Of a stretch of 64,000 nt of DNA, positions 17,651 through 26,447 are shown piece after piece. Source of the stretch: Pseudomonas reinekei (lineage in GTDB: Bacteria > Pseudomonadota > Gammaproteobacteria > Pseudomonadales > Pseudomonadaceae); the NCBI RefSeq assembly GCF_001945365.1, contig NZ_MSTQ01000005.1:62001-126000 (forward strand), read 5' to 3'. Position numbers and translations under genes: made by a program. The stretch's first letter is position 1; the number at the start of each line of letters is the position of its first letter. The notes beneath the pieces are model-generated. The model was not told where the DNA came from and made no database searches. It worked only from the letters and a program-made list of their open reading frames with translations.

Positions 17651-19456
17651 TTAGTAGCCCAGGTCGAAGTGCTCTTCTTTCATGTCCATCAGGTTGTTGG
17701 CGCCCGACAGCATGGTTGCCACGTGAGTGCGGGTACGCGGCAGGATGCGCTGGAAATAGAAGCGCGCAGTCTGCAGCTTGGCGGTGTAGAACGCCTCTTC
17801 GGAAGTGCCGGCAGCCAGTTTTTCGGCAGCCAGGCGCGCCATGTCAGCCCAGAAGTAGGCCAGGCAGGCATAACCGGAGTACATCAGGTAGTCCACGGAG
17901 GCCGCGCCGACTTCTTCGCGATCTTTCATGGCGGCCATACCGACCTTCATGGTCAGCTCGCCCCATTCCTTGTTCAGTGCAGCCAGCGGTGCGACGAATT
18001 CCTGAACGGCTTCGTTGCCTTCGTTGGTCTGGCAGAACTTGTGAACGATCTTGGTGAAGCCTTTGAGGGCTTCGCCTTGAGTCATCAGCACTTTACGACC
18101 CAGCAGGTCGAGAGCCTGGATACCGGTGGTGCCTTCGTACAGCATCGAAATGCGGCTGTCGCGAACGTTCTGCTCCATGCCCCACTCGGCGATGAAGCCG
18201 TGGCCGCCATAGATTTGCACGCCGTGGTTGGCCGATTCGAAACCGACTTCGGTCATGAACGCTTTGGCGATTGGCGTCATGAACGCCAACAGAGCATCGG
18301 CTTTCTTCTTCTCTTCTTCGTCCACGCCGTACTTGACGATATCGACCTGTTTGGCGGTGAAGTAGACCATTGCACGGTTGCCTTCAGCGAATGCCTTCAT
18401 GGTCAACAGCATGCGGCGTACGTCCGGGTGCACGATGATCGGGTCAGCGGCTTTGTCTGGCGCTTTCGGGCCAGTCAGCGAGCGCATTTGCAGACGATCG
18501 CGAGCGTATTTCAGGCCGCCCTGGAAGCCGATCTCGGCGTGGGCCAGACCTTGCAGCGCAGTACCCAGGCGTGCGGTGTTCATGAAGGTGAACATGCAGT
18601 TCAGGCCTTTGTTCGCCGGGCCGATCAGGAAACCGGTTGCCGCGTCGAAGTTCATCACGCAAGTGGCGTTGCCGTGGATGCCCATCTTGTGTTCCAGGGA
18701 ACCACAGGACACCGCGTTACGCTCACCGATCGAACCATCAGCGTTTGGCAGGAACTTCGGCACGATGAACAGCGAAATGCCTTTGGTGCCAGCCGGTGCG
18801 TCCGGCAGGCGGGCCAGCACGATGTGGACGATGTTGTCGGCCATGTCGTGTTCACCGGCCGAGATGAAGATCTTGGTGCCGGAAACTTTGTAGGAACCGT
18901 CGGCCTGAGGTTCGGCCTTGGTACGCAGCATGCCCAGGTCGGTGCCGCAGTGCGGTTCGGTCAGGCACATGGTGCCGGTCCATTCACCGGAAACCAGTTT
19001 GGTCAGGTAAGCGTTTTGCTGTTCCGGGGTACCGTGCTCGGAGATGGTGTTCATCGCGCCGTGCGACAGGCCTGGGTACATGCCCCACGACCAGTTGGAC
19101 TCGCCAACCATTTCGCTGACTGCCAGACCGAGGGACTCCGGCAAGCCTTGGCCGCCGTGTTCTACGTCGTGCGCCAGGCTTGGCCAGCCGCCTTCAACGA
19201 ATTGCTTGTAGGCCTCTTTGAAACCAGTCGGGGTCTTAACGCCAGACTCGCTCCAGGTGCAGCCTTCGGTGTCACCCACGCGGTTCAGCGGAGCCAGCAC
19301 CTGCTCACAAAACTTGGCGCCTTCTTCGAGAATGGCGTCAACCATGTCCGGAGTTGCGTCTGCGCAAGCCGGAAGGCTCTGATAGTGCGCTTCGTAGCCG
19401 AGCAGTTCGTCACGAACGAAGCGAATATCACGCAAGGGGGCCTTGTAGTCAGGCAT
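17651..19456 (-). CDS. Acyl-CoA dehydrogenase (long class), copy 3, FadE-like
   Basis: This 601-residue protein starts [20 protein letters not shown] and is the third paralogue of the ~600-residue acyl-CoA dehydrogenase class. [18 protein letters not shown] and [19 protein letters not shown] are the flavin and catalytic-Glu regions. Its position next to the bio genes matches PA0506 of PAO1, described as a FadE for medium/long chains. Two overlapping PsrA-type boxes at 19518-19545, about 60-90 bp upstream, suggest fatty-acid-responsive control. The gene has its own terminator. Confidence 0.94.
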   Translation of the reverse strand: MPDYKAPLRDIRFVRDELLGYEAHYQSLPACADATPDMVDAILEEGAKFCEQVLAPLNRVGDTEGCTWSESGVKTPTGFKEAYKQFVEGGWPSLAHDVEHGGQGLPESLGLAVSEMVGESNWSWGMYPGLSHGAMNTISEHGTPEQQNAYLTKLVSGEWTGTMCLTEPHCGTDLGMLRTKAEPQADGSYKVSGTKIFISAGEHDMADNIVHIVLARLPDAPAGTKGISLFIVPKFLPNADGSIGERNAVSCGSLEHKMGIHGNATCVMNFDAATGFLIGPANKGLNCMFTFMNTARLGTALQGLAHAEIGFQGGLKYARDRLQMRSLTGPKAPDKAADPIIVHPDVRRMLLTMKAFAEGNRAMVYFTAKQVDIVKYGVDEEEKKKADALLAFMTPIAKAFMTEVGFESANHGVQIYGGHGFIAEWGMEQNVRDSRISMLYEGTTGIQALDLLGRKVLMTQGEALKGFTKIVHKFCQTNEGNEAVQEFVAPLAALNKEWGELTMKVGMAAMKDREEVGAASVDYLMYSGYACLAYFWADMARLAAEKLAAGTSEEAFYTAKLQTARFYFQRILPRTRTHVATMLSGANNLMDMKEEHFDLGY

Positions 19457-19517
19457 AGCGATAAACCTCTGCTGATGAAACCGGGAATGAGCGACCGTGT
19501 CGATTTGTTGTGACGGT

Positions 19518-19545
19518 CAAACAGTTGTTTGAAACATACGTTTAC
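19518..19545. promoter_or_regulatory. Two overlapping PsrA-type boxes
   Basis: CAAAC-AGTT-GTTTG (19518-19531) exactly fits the PsrA consensus (G/C)AAAC-N2-4-GTTT(G/C). A second, GAAAC-ATAC-GTTTAC (19531-19545), fits except for the last base. Both lie in the leader region of the FadE-like gene. PsrA is the fatty-acid-sensing TetR-family repressor of Pseudomonas. The site is inferred by consensus. Confidence 0.65.
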
Positions 19546-19681
19546 GCCCAAATCTTGTCAAGCGTCGATCTTTTGCCGTTCGTCATCCCTTACGAAAACA
19601 CCAGGCACACGGCCGCTCAACGCCGCTGACAGAGCAACAACGCAGTGTAGGAAAGATTAGTTTAGGGAGAAGGACTTACGC

Positions 19682-19710
19682 AGAAAAACGCCGCGAAATA
19701 TCGCGGCGTT
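19682..19710 (-). terminator. Intrinsic terminator of the rod-like small gene
   Basis: AACGCCGCGA-AATA-TCGCGGCGTT (19687-19710) is a perfect hairpin with a U-run on the minus strand (GAAAAA at 19683-19688), 23 bp after the stop at 19734. Confidence 0.9.
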
Positions 19711-19733
19711 CGCAGTACGGTTTCAGTCGCCGA

Positions 19734-20030
19734 TCAGGCAAACGTATCGATCAGCGTTCCGAGCACTTCATCGGATGCCTTTGCGACCTTCGCGCCCAGT
19801 TCAACCTGGAATTTGCCCTGAGACATCTCGACCATGTTGCTGGCCAGGTCCGATTGCTGACTACGATCAACCGAACGCAAGCGATCGACCTGGGCGTCAG
19901 AGGACTGACTGGTGACCGAACGTTCGATGGTGTTGTTGGCGATTTGCCCTGCGGCTTGATCGACACGGTTCTGCCCTGTCTGAATAGTGCTCAGACCGGC
20001 ATAAAAAGCGGTGTTACCTGAGATTTCCAT
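19734..20030 (-). CDS. 98-residue flagellar rod/hook-like mini-protein
   Basis: The N-terminus (residues 1-35, AFYAGLSTIQTGQNRVDQAA then GQIANNTI) resembles the first helix of flagellar rod and hook proteins. The C-terminus (residues 63-97, ASNMVEMSQGKFQVELGAKV then AKASDEVLGTLIDTF) resembles the closing helix of FlgC/FlgE/FlgF. The large middle domain is missing. No flagellar genes are nearby; it lies between the FadE-like gene and bioD, as a hypothetical gene does in PAO1. It has its own terminator and probably its own promoter. Whether it enters the flagellum is unknown. Confidence 0.75.
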   Translation of the reverse strand: MEISGNTAFYAGLSTIQTGQNRVDQAAGQIANNTIERSVTSQSSDAQVDRLRSVDRSQQSDLASNMVEMSQGKFQVELGAKVAKASDEVLGTLIDTFA

Positions 20031-20137
20031 GGGAGAACTCGTCCTTGCAAAGAATAACCAACACTCATTGAAGCAGACCTGCTGACAAAACGCCCGACAA
20101 AAACACTAATGGCACTGTGCCTTGTCATAGGCAAATT

Positions 20138-20818
20138 CTAGTCCAGCAGATCCAGCTGAAGATGTTCGGCCACGGCTTCGGCCGTCACCAGCTTGAGTTT
20201 AGGCACCCGCCCCAGGCACGGCGCTGGAATGCGTTCGGCCAAGGTGGCGAGGTTTTCTTCCAGACGCGAAGTCTTCGGATCGATGATATTGGCCACCCAC
20301 CCCGCCAGTTGCAAACCGTCCTTGGCAATCGCTTCGGCGGTGAGCAGCGCGTGGTTGATGCAGCCCAAGCGTACGCCAACCACCAGGATCACCGGCAGTC
20401 CCAGTGCCATCGCCAGATCCGACAGATTGTCCTGATCGGCCAATGGCACGCGCCAGCCACCGGCGCCTTCGATCAAGGTGAAATCGGCCTGCCTGTCCAG
20501 AATCTGCCGCATCGGCGTAACCAGAGATTGCACGGTCAGCGCGATGCCGGCCTCGCGCGCGGCCAGGTGCGGCGCAATTGCCGGTTCCAGCGCCACCGGA
20601 TTGACCTGCGAATAAGTCATCGGCAGCGAACACTCTGCCAACAATGCCAACGCATCGGCGTTACGCAGCCCCTTGGGGGTCACGGTGCATCCGGAGGCCA
20701 CCGGTTTGCCTGCTGCGGTGCTCAGGCCCGCCACACGTGCGGCATGCAGCAAACCAGCGGCCACCGTGGTTTTGCCGACATCGGTGTCAGTACCGGTGAT
20801 GAAATAGGCTGCGCTCAT
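20138..20818 (-). CDS. bioD: BioD, dethiobiotin synthetase
   Basis: This 226-residue enzyme closes the ureido ring of dethiobiotin from DAPA, CO2 and ATP. The P-loop [10 protein letters not shown] is at residues 8-17, and [11 protein letters not shown] is the conserved substrate-side motif. It is the last gene of the bioF-H-C-D unit, overlapping the bioC stop by 4 bp (ATGA at 20815-20818), so it is translationally coupled. Confidence 0.97.
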   Translation of the reverse strand: MSAAYFITGTDTDVGKTTVAAGLLHAARVAGLSTAAGKPVASGCTVTPKGLRNADALALLAECSLPMTYSQVNPVALEPAIAPHLAAREAGIALTVQSLVTPMRQILDRQADFTLIEGAGGWRVPLADQDNLSDLAMALGLPVILVVGVRLGCINHALLTAEAIAKDGLQLAGWVANIIDPKTSRLEENLATLAERIPAPCLGRVPKLKLVTAEAVAEHLQLDLLD

Positions 20819-21627
20819 AAGGGTTTCTCCAAAACGGCGTACACCACTTGATAAGTCGCCGGCAGACCTTGGGCCTGACGAAACTGCTCATAAGCCTCAA
20901 CCAACCCCAAAATCCGCGCCCGCCCCGTCAAACCGCCAGGCCGGCCGGGATTGAGGTTATGCGCGCCCAGGGCCTTGAGTTCATGGGTCAGGCTGCGCAC
21001 GTCCGGGTAATGCAATACATGCGCACGGGTTTCCAGCGTGTGCGTCTTCAAACCGCTGGCCGCACACAGCTGTTGATAAACAGCGAACTCGCGGAAGCGG
21101 TTGACGTGCACCATGCCATCGACCTGACGCCAGCTGTCGCGCAACTCGTACAACGTGCCTGCGCACAGACTAGCAAATGCAAAAACACCGCCCGGTTTCA
21201 GCACCCGATAGGCCTCGCTGAGCACCGAAGTGAAGTCCGCACACCACTGCACCGCCAGGCTGGAGTAGATCAGGTCGCAAGTCGCCTCGCGCAATGGCAG
21301 GTGTTCAGCATCGCCGGCGATGAAATGCGCGGCGCCACCCAATGGCCGGGCGTGATTGAGCATGCCTTCGGCGATGTCCAGCGCAACCCCGTGCCCGAGC
21401 GCAAAGCGCTCGCCCAGCGCACGACTGAAATGCCCGGTGCCACACCCAAGGTCCAGCCAACGCTGAGGGGTGAACGACGCCGGCAAGCGGCGCAACAATT
21501 GACTGCCCACCTCTCGTTGCAATTCGGCCACGCTGTCGTAGCTCGCCGCCGCGCGGGAAAAAGAAGCCGCGACCTGGCGCTTGTCGGGCAAACCGCCGGG
21601 CGGGTTGGGTAGGGATAAATCAGTCAT
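20815..21627 (-). CDS. bioC: BioC, malonyl-ACP O-methyltransferase
   Basis: This 270-residue SAM-dependent methyltransferase masks malonyl-ACP as the methyl ester to prime pimelate synthesis. The SAM-binding motif [11 protein letters not shown] is at about residues 58-68, with IYSSLAVQW further on. The ATG at 21627 is preferred over the one four codons upstream, since the family starts close to the [17 protein letters not shown] motif. It overlaps bioH by 8 bp and bioD by 4 bp. Confidence 0.95.
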   Translation of the reverse strand: MTDLSLPNPPGGLPDKRQVAASFSRAAASYDSVAELQREVGSQLLRRLPASFTPQRWLDLGCGTGHFSRALGERFALGHGVALDIAEGMLNHARPLGGAAHFIAGDAEHLPLREATCDLIYSSLAVQWCADFTSVLSEAYRVLKPGGVFAFASLCAGTLYELRDSWRQVDGMVHVNRFREFAVYQQLCAASGLKTHTLETRAHVLHYPDVRSLTHELKALGAHNLNPGRPGGLTGRARILGLVEAYEQFRQAQGLPATYQVVYAVLEKPL

Positions 21628-22351
21628 CACCGGACTCATGCAAAAAGGCCTGGATGGCCCCCGCTACACCGTGGGGATCTTCCAGAAGAAACGCGTGGCC
21701 GGCCTGTTCAATCAGACCGATTTCGATATCCGGGGTCAGCGCGAACAACTCGCCTGCCGCCTCGGCGGGAACCAGCCCGTCAAGACCGCCAAACAGATGC
21801 AGTTGCGGGCCACGGAAAGCTTGCAAGGCCTGTCGGGTATCCAGCTGTGCGAGCACTTCCAGCCCACTCATCAACACCGACGCAGCCGTGTGTGGCGCCC
21901 CACCGAGCAACAGCCGCGACAACCCGCGAGGGTCTTCGGCACCTTGGGCGCACAGCAGCGAAAAGCGCTTCAATGTTCCGCGCGGGTCCGCAGCACAGCC
22001 GGCCAGAAACGCATCGAAGGTTTCACCCGCCATCGCGCTCGGCCACTGATCATGAGCGACAAAAGAAGGATTGCTCGCCAGGGTCAGCAAGCCGCAGCAA
22101 CGGTCTCCACGACGCGCTGCCAGTTCAGAAGCGAACATGCCGCCCAGAGACCAGCCGCCAAGCCAGGCATCCTGTGGCAACGTCGCGTCGAGCTCATCGA
22201 GCCATTCTTCGAGATCACTGGAGTCCAGCTCCGGCAGCGGCTCGATCTCCACTCGCAAGTGTTCATCCAAACCGTGCAAGGCTGCCGTCAGCGGCTCCAG
22301 CGGAGAAACACCAAGGCCCCAGCCGGGCAGCAAAATCAGTCGATTACGCAT
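21620..22351 (-). CDS. bioH: BioH, pimeloyl-ACP methyl ester esterase
   Basis: This 243-residue alpha/beta hydrolase removes the methyl group from pimeloyl-ACP methyl ester and ends chain elongation. The nucleophile Ser is in GWSLGG (about residues 80-85). GGLDGLVP and [10 protein letters not shown] supply the acid and His. The N-terminal LLPGWG is typical of BioH. It overlaps bioF by 8 bp upstream and bioC by 8 bp downstream, within the bio operon. Confidence 0.94.
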   Translation of the reverse strand: MRNRLILLPGWGLGVSPLEPLTAALHGLDEHLRVEIEPLPELDSSDLEEWLDELDATLPQDAWLGGWSLGGMFASELAARRGDRCCGLLTLASNPSFVAHDQWPSAMAGETFDAFLAGCAADPRGTLKRFSLLCAQGAEDPRGLSRLLLGGAPHTAASVLMSGLEVLAQLDTRQALQAFRGPQLHLFGGLDGLVPAEAAGELFALTPDIEIGLIEQAGHAFLLEDPHGVAGAIQAFLHESGDD

Positions 22352-23522
22352 GGCTTGGCTCCGGTCCCAGCTGGTCGAAACAATCGGCCAGTCCCTCTAA
22401 CAATAGTTGCACCTGCGCCTCGCTATGGGCCGCGCTCAGGGTCACCCGCAGACGGGCGCTGCCGGCGGGCACGGTCGGTGGGCGAATCGCGGTCACCATC
22501 AGCCCGCGCTCGCGCAACATTTGTGACAACCGCACCGCCCGAGCGGCGTCGCCAATCATGATCGGCTGGATCGGCGTGAAGCTGTCCATCAGCGCCAGGC
22601 CAATCTGTTCGGCACCCTGGCGGAACTGCCGGATCAGCGTGTGCAGGTGCTCTCGGCGCCAGTGCTCGCTGCGCAGCAGTTCGAGGCTTTTGAGGGTGGC
22701 GCAGGCCAGTGCCGGCGGCTGGCTGGTGGTGTAGATGTACGGCCGGGCGAACTGGATCAGGCTCTCGATCAATTCTTCACTGCCGGCGACAAACGCACCC
22801 GCCGTGCCGAACGCCTTGCCCAGCGTGCCGACCAATACCGGCACATCGTCCTGACTCAAACCGAAATGCTCGACGATGCCGCCACCATTGGCACCCAACG
22901 GACCGAAACCGTGGGCGTCATCGACCATCAGCCAAGCGCCTTTGGCTTTGGCTTCCCGGGCCAGCGCCGGCAGGTCGGCGAGGTCGCCGTCCATGCTGAA
23001 CACGCCATCAGTGACCACCAGGGTATTGCCGGTGACTTTCTCAAGACGTTTGGCCAGACTCGCGGCATCGTTGTGCAGATAGCGACTGAAACGCGCACCG
23101 GACAACAGCCCTGCATCCAGCAACGATGCGTGATTGAGCCGATCTTCGAGCACCGTGTCGCCCTGCCCCACCAGCGCGGTGACGGCGCCGAGGTTGGCCA
23201 TGTAACCGGTGGTGAACAGCAGGGCGCGCGGGCGTCCGGTGAGATCGGCCAGTGCTTCTTCCAGTGCGTGATGCGGGCCGGCATGGCCGATAACCAGGTG
23301 CGACGCCCCGCCACCCACGCCCCACTTCAACGCGCCGGCGCGCCAGGCTTCAATCACGTGCGGGTGATTGGCCAGGCCCAGGTAATCGTTGTTGCAGAAC
23401 GCCAGTAACGGCTGGCCATCGACCACCACTTCCGGGCCCTGAGGGCTATCAAGCAGCGGACGCTGGCGGTAGAGGTTTTCGGCACGACGGGCAGCAAGGC
23501 GTGCGGCGAGATCGAAAGACAT
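22344..23522 (-). CDS. bioF: BioF, 8-amino-7-oxononanoate synthase
   Basis: This 392-residue PLP enzyme condenses pimeloyl-ACP with L-alanine. [12 protein letters not shown] holds the PLP-binding Asp/His region, and [11 protein letters not shown] contains the catalytic Lys. [13 protein letters not shown] is the conserved N-terminal motif. The start is the ATG at 23522 ([20 protein letters not shown]); the longer open frame upstream runs into the intergenic region. It is first in the F-H-C-D unit and is separated from bioB by a REP pair. Confidence 0.96.
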   Translation of the reverse strand: MSFDLAARLAARRAENLYRQRPLLDSPQGPEVVVDGQPLLAFCNNDYLGLANHPHVIEAWRAGALKWGVGGGASHLVIGHAGPHHALEEALADLTGRPRALLFTTGYMANLGAVTALVGQGDTVLEDRLNHASLLDAGLLSGARFSRYLHNDAASLAKRLEKVTGNTLVVTDGVFSMDGDLADLPALAREAKAKGAWLMVDDAHGFGPLGANGGGIVEHFGLSQDDVPVLVGTLGKAFGTAGAFVAGSEELIESLIQFARPYIYTTSQPPALACATLKSLELLRSEHWRREHLHTLIRQFRQGAEQIGLALMDSFTPIQPIMIGDAARAVRLSQMLRERGLMVTAIRPPTVPAGSARLRVTLSAAHSEAQVQLLLEGLADCFDQLGPEPSHA

Positions 23523-23554
23523 GCAGGCCTCGACTATCAAATGACACAGATCCA

Positions 23555-23646
23555 CTGTGGGTGCGAGCCTGCTCGCGAAGAGGCCTTCACATTCAACATA
23601 AATGTCGACTGTTACATCGCTTTCGCGAGCAAGCTCGCTCCCACAG
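23555..23646. repeat. REP pair between bioB and bioF
   Basis: A GCGAGCCTGCTCGCGAAG unit (23563-23580) faces TTCGCGAGCAAGCTCGCTCC (from 23622), about 45 nt apart. Both belong to the GAGCAGGCTCGCTCC-type REP family of this window. Confidence 0.85.
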
Positions 23647-23669
23647 GATTTTGCATTCCTTCAGAAGGT

Positions 23670-24725
23670 TCAAACGGCGGCGTTATAAAACTGCTCGCTG
23701 CTCTTCTGCTCAACCAGCGCCTGTTCGATCGCGGCTTGATGCACTTCGTCGGCGTGCTCTTCGCGGGCTTCCGGCAGGATGCCCAGGCGCGAGAACAGTT
23801 GCATGTCCTTGTCGGCCTGCGGGTTGGCAGTGGTCAGCAGTTTTTCGCCGTAGAAAATCGAGTTGGCGCCGGCGAAGAACGCCAGGGCCTGCATCTGCTC
23901 GTTCATCGCTTCGCGACCGGCGGACAGGCGCACATGGGATTGCGGCATCAGGATCCGGGCGACGGCGAGCATGCGGATGAAGTCGAACGGGTCGACGTCG
24001 TCAGCGTTTTCCAGCGGCGTACCGGCGACTTTCACCAGCATGTTGATCGGCACCGACTCCGGATGCTCCGGCAGGTTGGCCAGCTGGATCAGCAGGTTGG
24101 CGCGGTCGTCCAGCGACTCGCCCATGCCGAGGATGCCGCCCGAGCAGATTTTCATTCCCGACTCACGCACATAGGCCAGGGTTTGCAGGCGCTCGCTGTA
24201 GGTACGGGTGGTGATGATGCTGCCGTAGAACTCCGGCGAGGTGTCGAGGTTGTGGTTGTAGTAGTCGAGGCCGGCCTTGGCCAGTGCTTCGGTCTGATCC
24301 TGGTCCAGGCGACCCAGCGTCATGCAGGTTTCCAGGCCCAGCGCTTTCACGCCTTCAACCATTTTCAGCACGTAAGGCATGTCTTTGGCCGACGGGTGTT
24401 TCCACGCCGCGCCCATGCAGAAACGGGTCGAACCGATGGCCTTGGCGCGAGCGGCCTCTTCGAGCACCTTCTGCACTTCCATCAACTTTTCTTTTTCGAG
24501 GCCGGTGTTGTAGTGGCCGGACTGCGGACAATATTTGCAATCTTCCGGGCAGGCGCCGGTTTTGATCGAAAGCAGGGTTGATACCTGCACGCGGTTGGCG
24601 TCGAAATGCGCGCGGTGCACCGTCTGCGCCTGGAACAGCAAGTCATTGAAGGGTTGAACGAAGAGTGCTTTGACTTCGGCCAAAGTCCAGTCATGACGCA
24701 GGGTTGCAGAGGTGCTGGCGCTCAT
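23670..24725 (-). CDS. bioB: BioB, biotin synthase
   Basis: This 351-residue radical SAM enzyme inserts sulfur into dethiobiotin. The motif CPEDCKYC (C-x3-C-x2-C) is at about residues 57-64, followed by [15 protein letters not shown]. The ATG at 24725 ([20 protein letters not shown]) gives the family length; the longer open frame extends into the divergent promoter region. A BirA-type inverted repeat lies about 100 bp upstream at 24822-24852. It is divergent from comF. Confidence 0.97.
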   Translation of the reverse strand: MSASTSATLRHDWTLAEVKALFVQPFNDLLFQAQTVHRAHFDANRVQVSTLLSIKTGACPEDCKYCPQSGHYNTGLEKEKLMEVQKVLEEAARAKAIGSTRFCMGAAWKHPSAKDMPYVLKMVEGVKALGLETCMTLGRLDQDQTEALAKAGLDYYNHNLDTSPEFYGSIITTRTYSERLQTLAYVRESGMKICSGGILGMGESLDDRANLLIQLANLPEHPESVPINMLVKVAGTPLENADDVDPFDFIRMLAVARILMPQSHVRLSAGREAMNEQMQALAFFAGANSIFYGEKLLTTANPQADKDMQLFSRLGILPEAREEHADEVHQAAIEQALVEQKSSEQFYNAAV

Positions 24726-24815
24726 GGGCGTTTCCTTTGTTTTATGCTTGGCAAGCGCTGGGGACGGCATACCCACAGGCGCGACACGGATGTTCGGCAT
24801 ATTTAAGGAAGAGCA

Positions 24816-25553
24816 ATGCGCTGTCAACCACGATACGAAGGACCGGTTTACATCTGGTTAAAAAACAAGCAGCCCTGTTTGCTGTGTGATGAAGTGGCCG
24901 ATGGCGCCACGCCCATCTGCATGGCTTGCGAAACCGAACTGCCCTGGCTCGGCGACCACTGCCAAAGCTGTGCCTTGCCGTTGCCTTCGGCCGGCCTGAC
25001 GTGCGGCCAGTGCCTGGCGCATCCGCCCGCCTTCGAACACGTCATCGCTCCTTGGACTTACAGCTTTCCGGTTGACAGCCTGATTACCCGTTTCAAGCAC
25101 AGCGCGAAGTGGCCGTTTGGCCACCTGCTCGGCGAACTTCTCGTCCAAGCCCTGCAACATCGCTTCAATGATGATCTTGCGCGACCGGACCTGTTGCTGC
25201 CGGTGCCGCTGGCTTCCCGACGATTGCGTCAACGCGGGTTCAATCAAGCCGCCATGCTCGCGCGCTGGGTCAGCGCGGGGCTCGACATACCCCGCGATGA
25301 ACGCCTGTTATTGAGGATTCAGGACACCAATGCGCAACAGGACCTCAATGCCGAGGCGCGCAAAAAGAATTTGCGCAACGCCTTCGCCCTTGCCCCTGGC
25401 GCCGCGTTCAAGGGCCGTCACCTGGCGCTGCTGGACGATGTCCTGACCACCGGCGCCACCGCGCAGGCATTGGCCCGTTTGCTGATGGACGCCGGTGCCG
25501 CTCGGGTGGATGTCTATTGCCTGGCCCGCACACCCAAACCCGGCGAGTCCTGA
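24816..25553 (+). CDS. ComF-family phosphoribosyltransferase-like protein
   Basis: This 245-residue protein has an N-terminal zinc-ribbon-like cysteine set (CLLC, CMAC, CQSC, CGQC in residues 20-70) and a C-terminal phosphoribosyltransferase domain. The PRPP-binding loop is [15 protein letters not shown] at about 206-220. [14 protein letters not shown] is the ComF signature. ComF (called GntX in some bacteria) is linked to DNA uptake in competent species. It is divergent from bioB, and the candidate BirA operator falls within its first codons, so the two genes share the control region. Confidence 0.9.
   Translation: MRCQPRYEGPVYIWLKNKQPCLLCDEVADGATPICMACETELPWLGDHCQSCALPLPSAGLTCGQCLAHPPAFEHVIAPWTYSFPVDSLITRFKHSAKWPFGHLLGELLVQALQHRFNDDLARPDLLLPVPLASRRLRQRGFNQAAMLARWVSAGLDIPRDERLLLRIQDTNAQQDLNAEARKKNLRNAFALAPGAAFKGRHLALLDDVLTTGATAQALARLLMDAGAARVDVYCLARTPKPGES
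24822..24852. promoter_or_regulatory. Candidate BirA operator between bioB and comF
   Basis: TGTCAACC (24822-24829) and GGTTTACA (24845-24852) are inverted repeats (7 of 8 matches) separated by 15 bp. This fits the BirA consensus TTGTAAACC-N14-16-GGTTTACAA. It is about 97 bp upstream of bioB and overlaps codons 3-13 of comF. Confidence 0.65.
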
Positions 25554-25616
25554 CTTGACTAGTCCGCCCCAAGCGGCCAACGTCCTTGCCACCGACACAA
25601 CCCAAAGCGTCTTGCC

Positions 25617-26381
25617 ATGTCCTTGCCCAGCCTGTTATCCCAGCATATTGTCCGCCGCCCGCAACGCATCGCCCTGCTGCAGCACATTGCTGAACAGGGC
25701 TCGATCACCCGTGCCGCGAAAAGCGCGGGGCTGAGCTACAAGGCAGCATGGGATGCCATCGATGAGCTGAACAACCTCGCGCAAAAACCGTTGGTGGAGC
25801 GCAGTGTCGGCGGCAAGGGCGGCGGTGGCGCCAGGTTGTCCAGCGAAGGTGAGCGGGTTTTGCGCTTGTATCAAAAGTTGCAGGCGCTACAGGCCCAGGT
25901 ACTGGAAGCGGCTGAAGATGCCAGCGACCTGGATCTGCTCGGGCGCTTGATGTTGCGCACCAGCGCACGCAACCAACTGCACGGCACGGTCGCGGCGATA
26001 GAGCCTCAGGGGCGCAACGATCTGATTCGCCTGGAGATGGCAGAGAACCTGATTGTCGCCGCACAAATCACCCACGACAGTACCGAACGGCTGGAGCTGA
26101 AAGTCGGCACCGAAGTGGTGGCTCTGATCAAGGCAGGCTGGCTCGACCTCATGGCAATCGACTCCGCCGCAACCCCCGGAAACAATAGCTTGATCGGCAC
26201 GATCGAACAGATCCTCGACGCCGAGGACGGTCCCAGTGAAGTGCGCATTGCCCTGCCCAACGGCATGACGCTGTGTGCCTTGGCCGAACCCTGGTGTCAG
26301 CAATCTTTGGGGCTGAGCAGTGGTAATCCGGTGCGTGTCGAATTTTCGCCGTCGCGGGTTTTGTTGGGCACACCACTGTAA
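25617..26381 (+). CDS. modE: ModE, molybdate-responsive transcriptional regulator
   Basis: This 254-residue protein has an N-terminal winged helix-turn-helix (residues 1-110; ALLQHIAEQGSITRAAKSAG, then SYKAAWDAIDELN) and tandem TOBE/MOP molybdate-binding domains (about 120-185 and 193-252; TSARNQLHGTVAAIEPQG and NSLIGTIEQILDAEDG). It would sense molybdate and control molybdenum uptake and enzyme genes. No mod transport genes are in the window. It is 63 bp after comF, with separate ribosome binding likely. Confidence 0.93.
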   Translation: MSLPSLLSQHIVRRPQRIALLQHIAEQGSITRAAKSAGLSYKAAWDAIDELNNLAQKPLVERSVGGKGGGGARLSSEGERVLRLYQKLQALQAQVLEAAEDASDLDLLGRLMLRTSARNQLHGTVAAIEPQGRNDLIRLEMAENLIVAAQITHDSTERLELKVGTEVVALIKAGWLDLMAIDSAATPGNNSLIGTIEQILDAEDGPSEVRIALPNGMTLCALAEPWCQQSLGLSSGNPVRVEFSPSRVLLGTPL

Positions 26382-26397
26382 AACCGCTGCAACAAAA

Positions 26398-26414
26398 CTT
26401 TCATCTCCCATCAT
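26398..26414 (+). promoter_or_regulatory. Weak Pho-box-like repeat upstream of phoX
   Basis: CTTTCAT-CTC-CCATCAT resembles two CTGTCAT half-sites (6/7 and 5/7 matches), but with a 3-nt instead of a 4-nt spacer. It lies 33 bp upstream of phoX. The atypical spacing keeps confidence low. Confidence 0.25.
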
Positions 26415-26447
26415 TAAGGTGACTGCAAAAATCGCAGGAAGCCTGAT

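Noticed and set aside
23501..23980. Plus-strand frames across the bioB-bioF gap
   Set aside because: They translate REP sequence and the antisense of bioB, giving the recurrent [13 protein letters not shown] peptides typical of REP artefacts.
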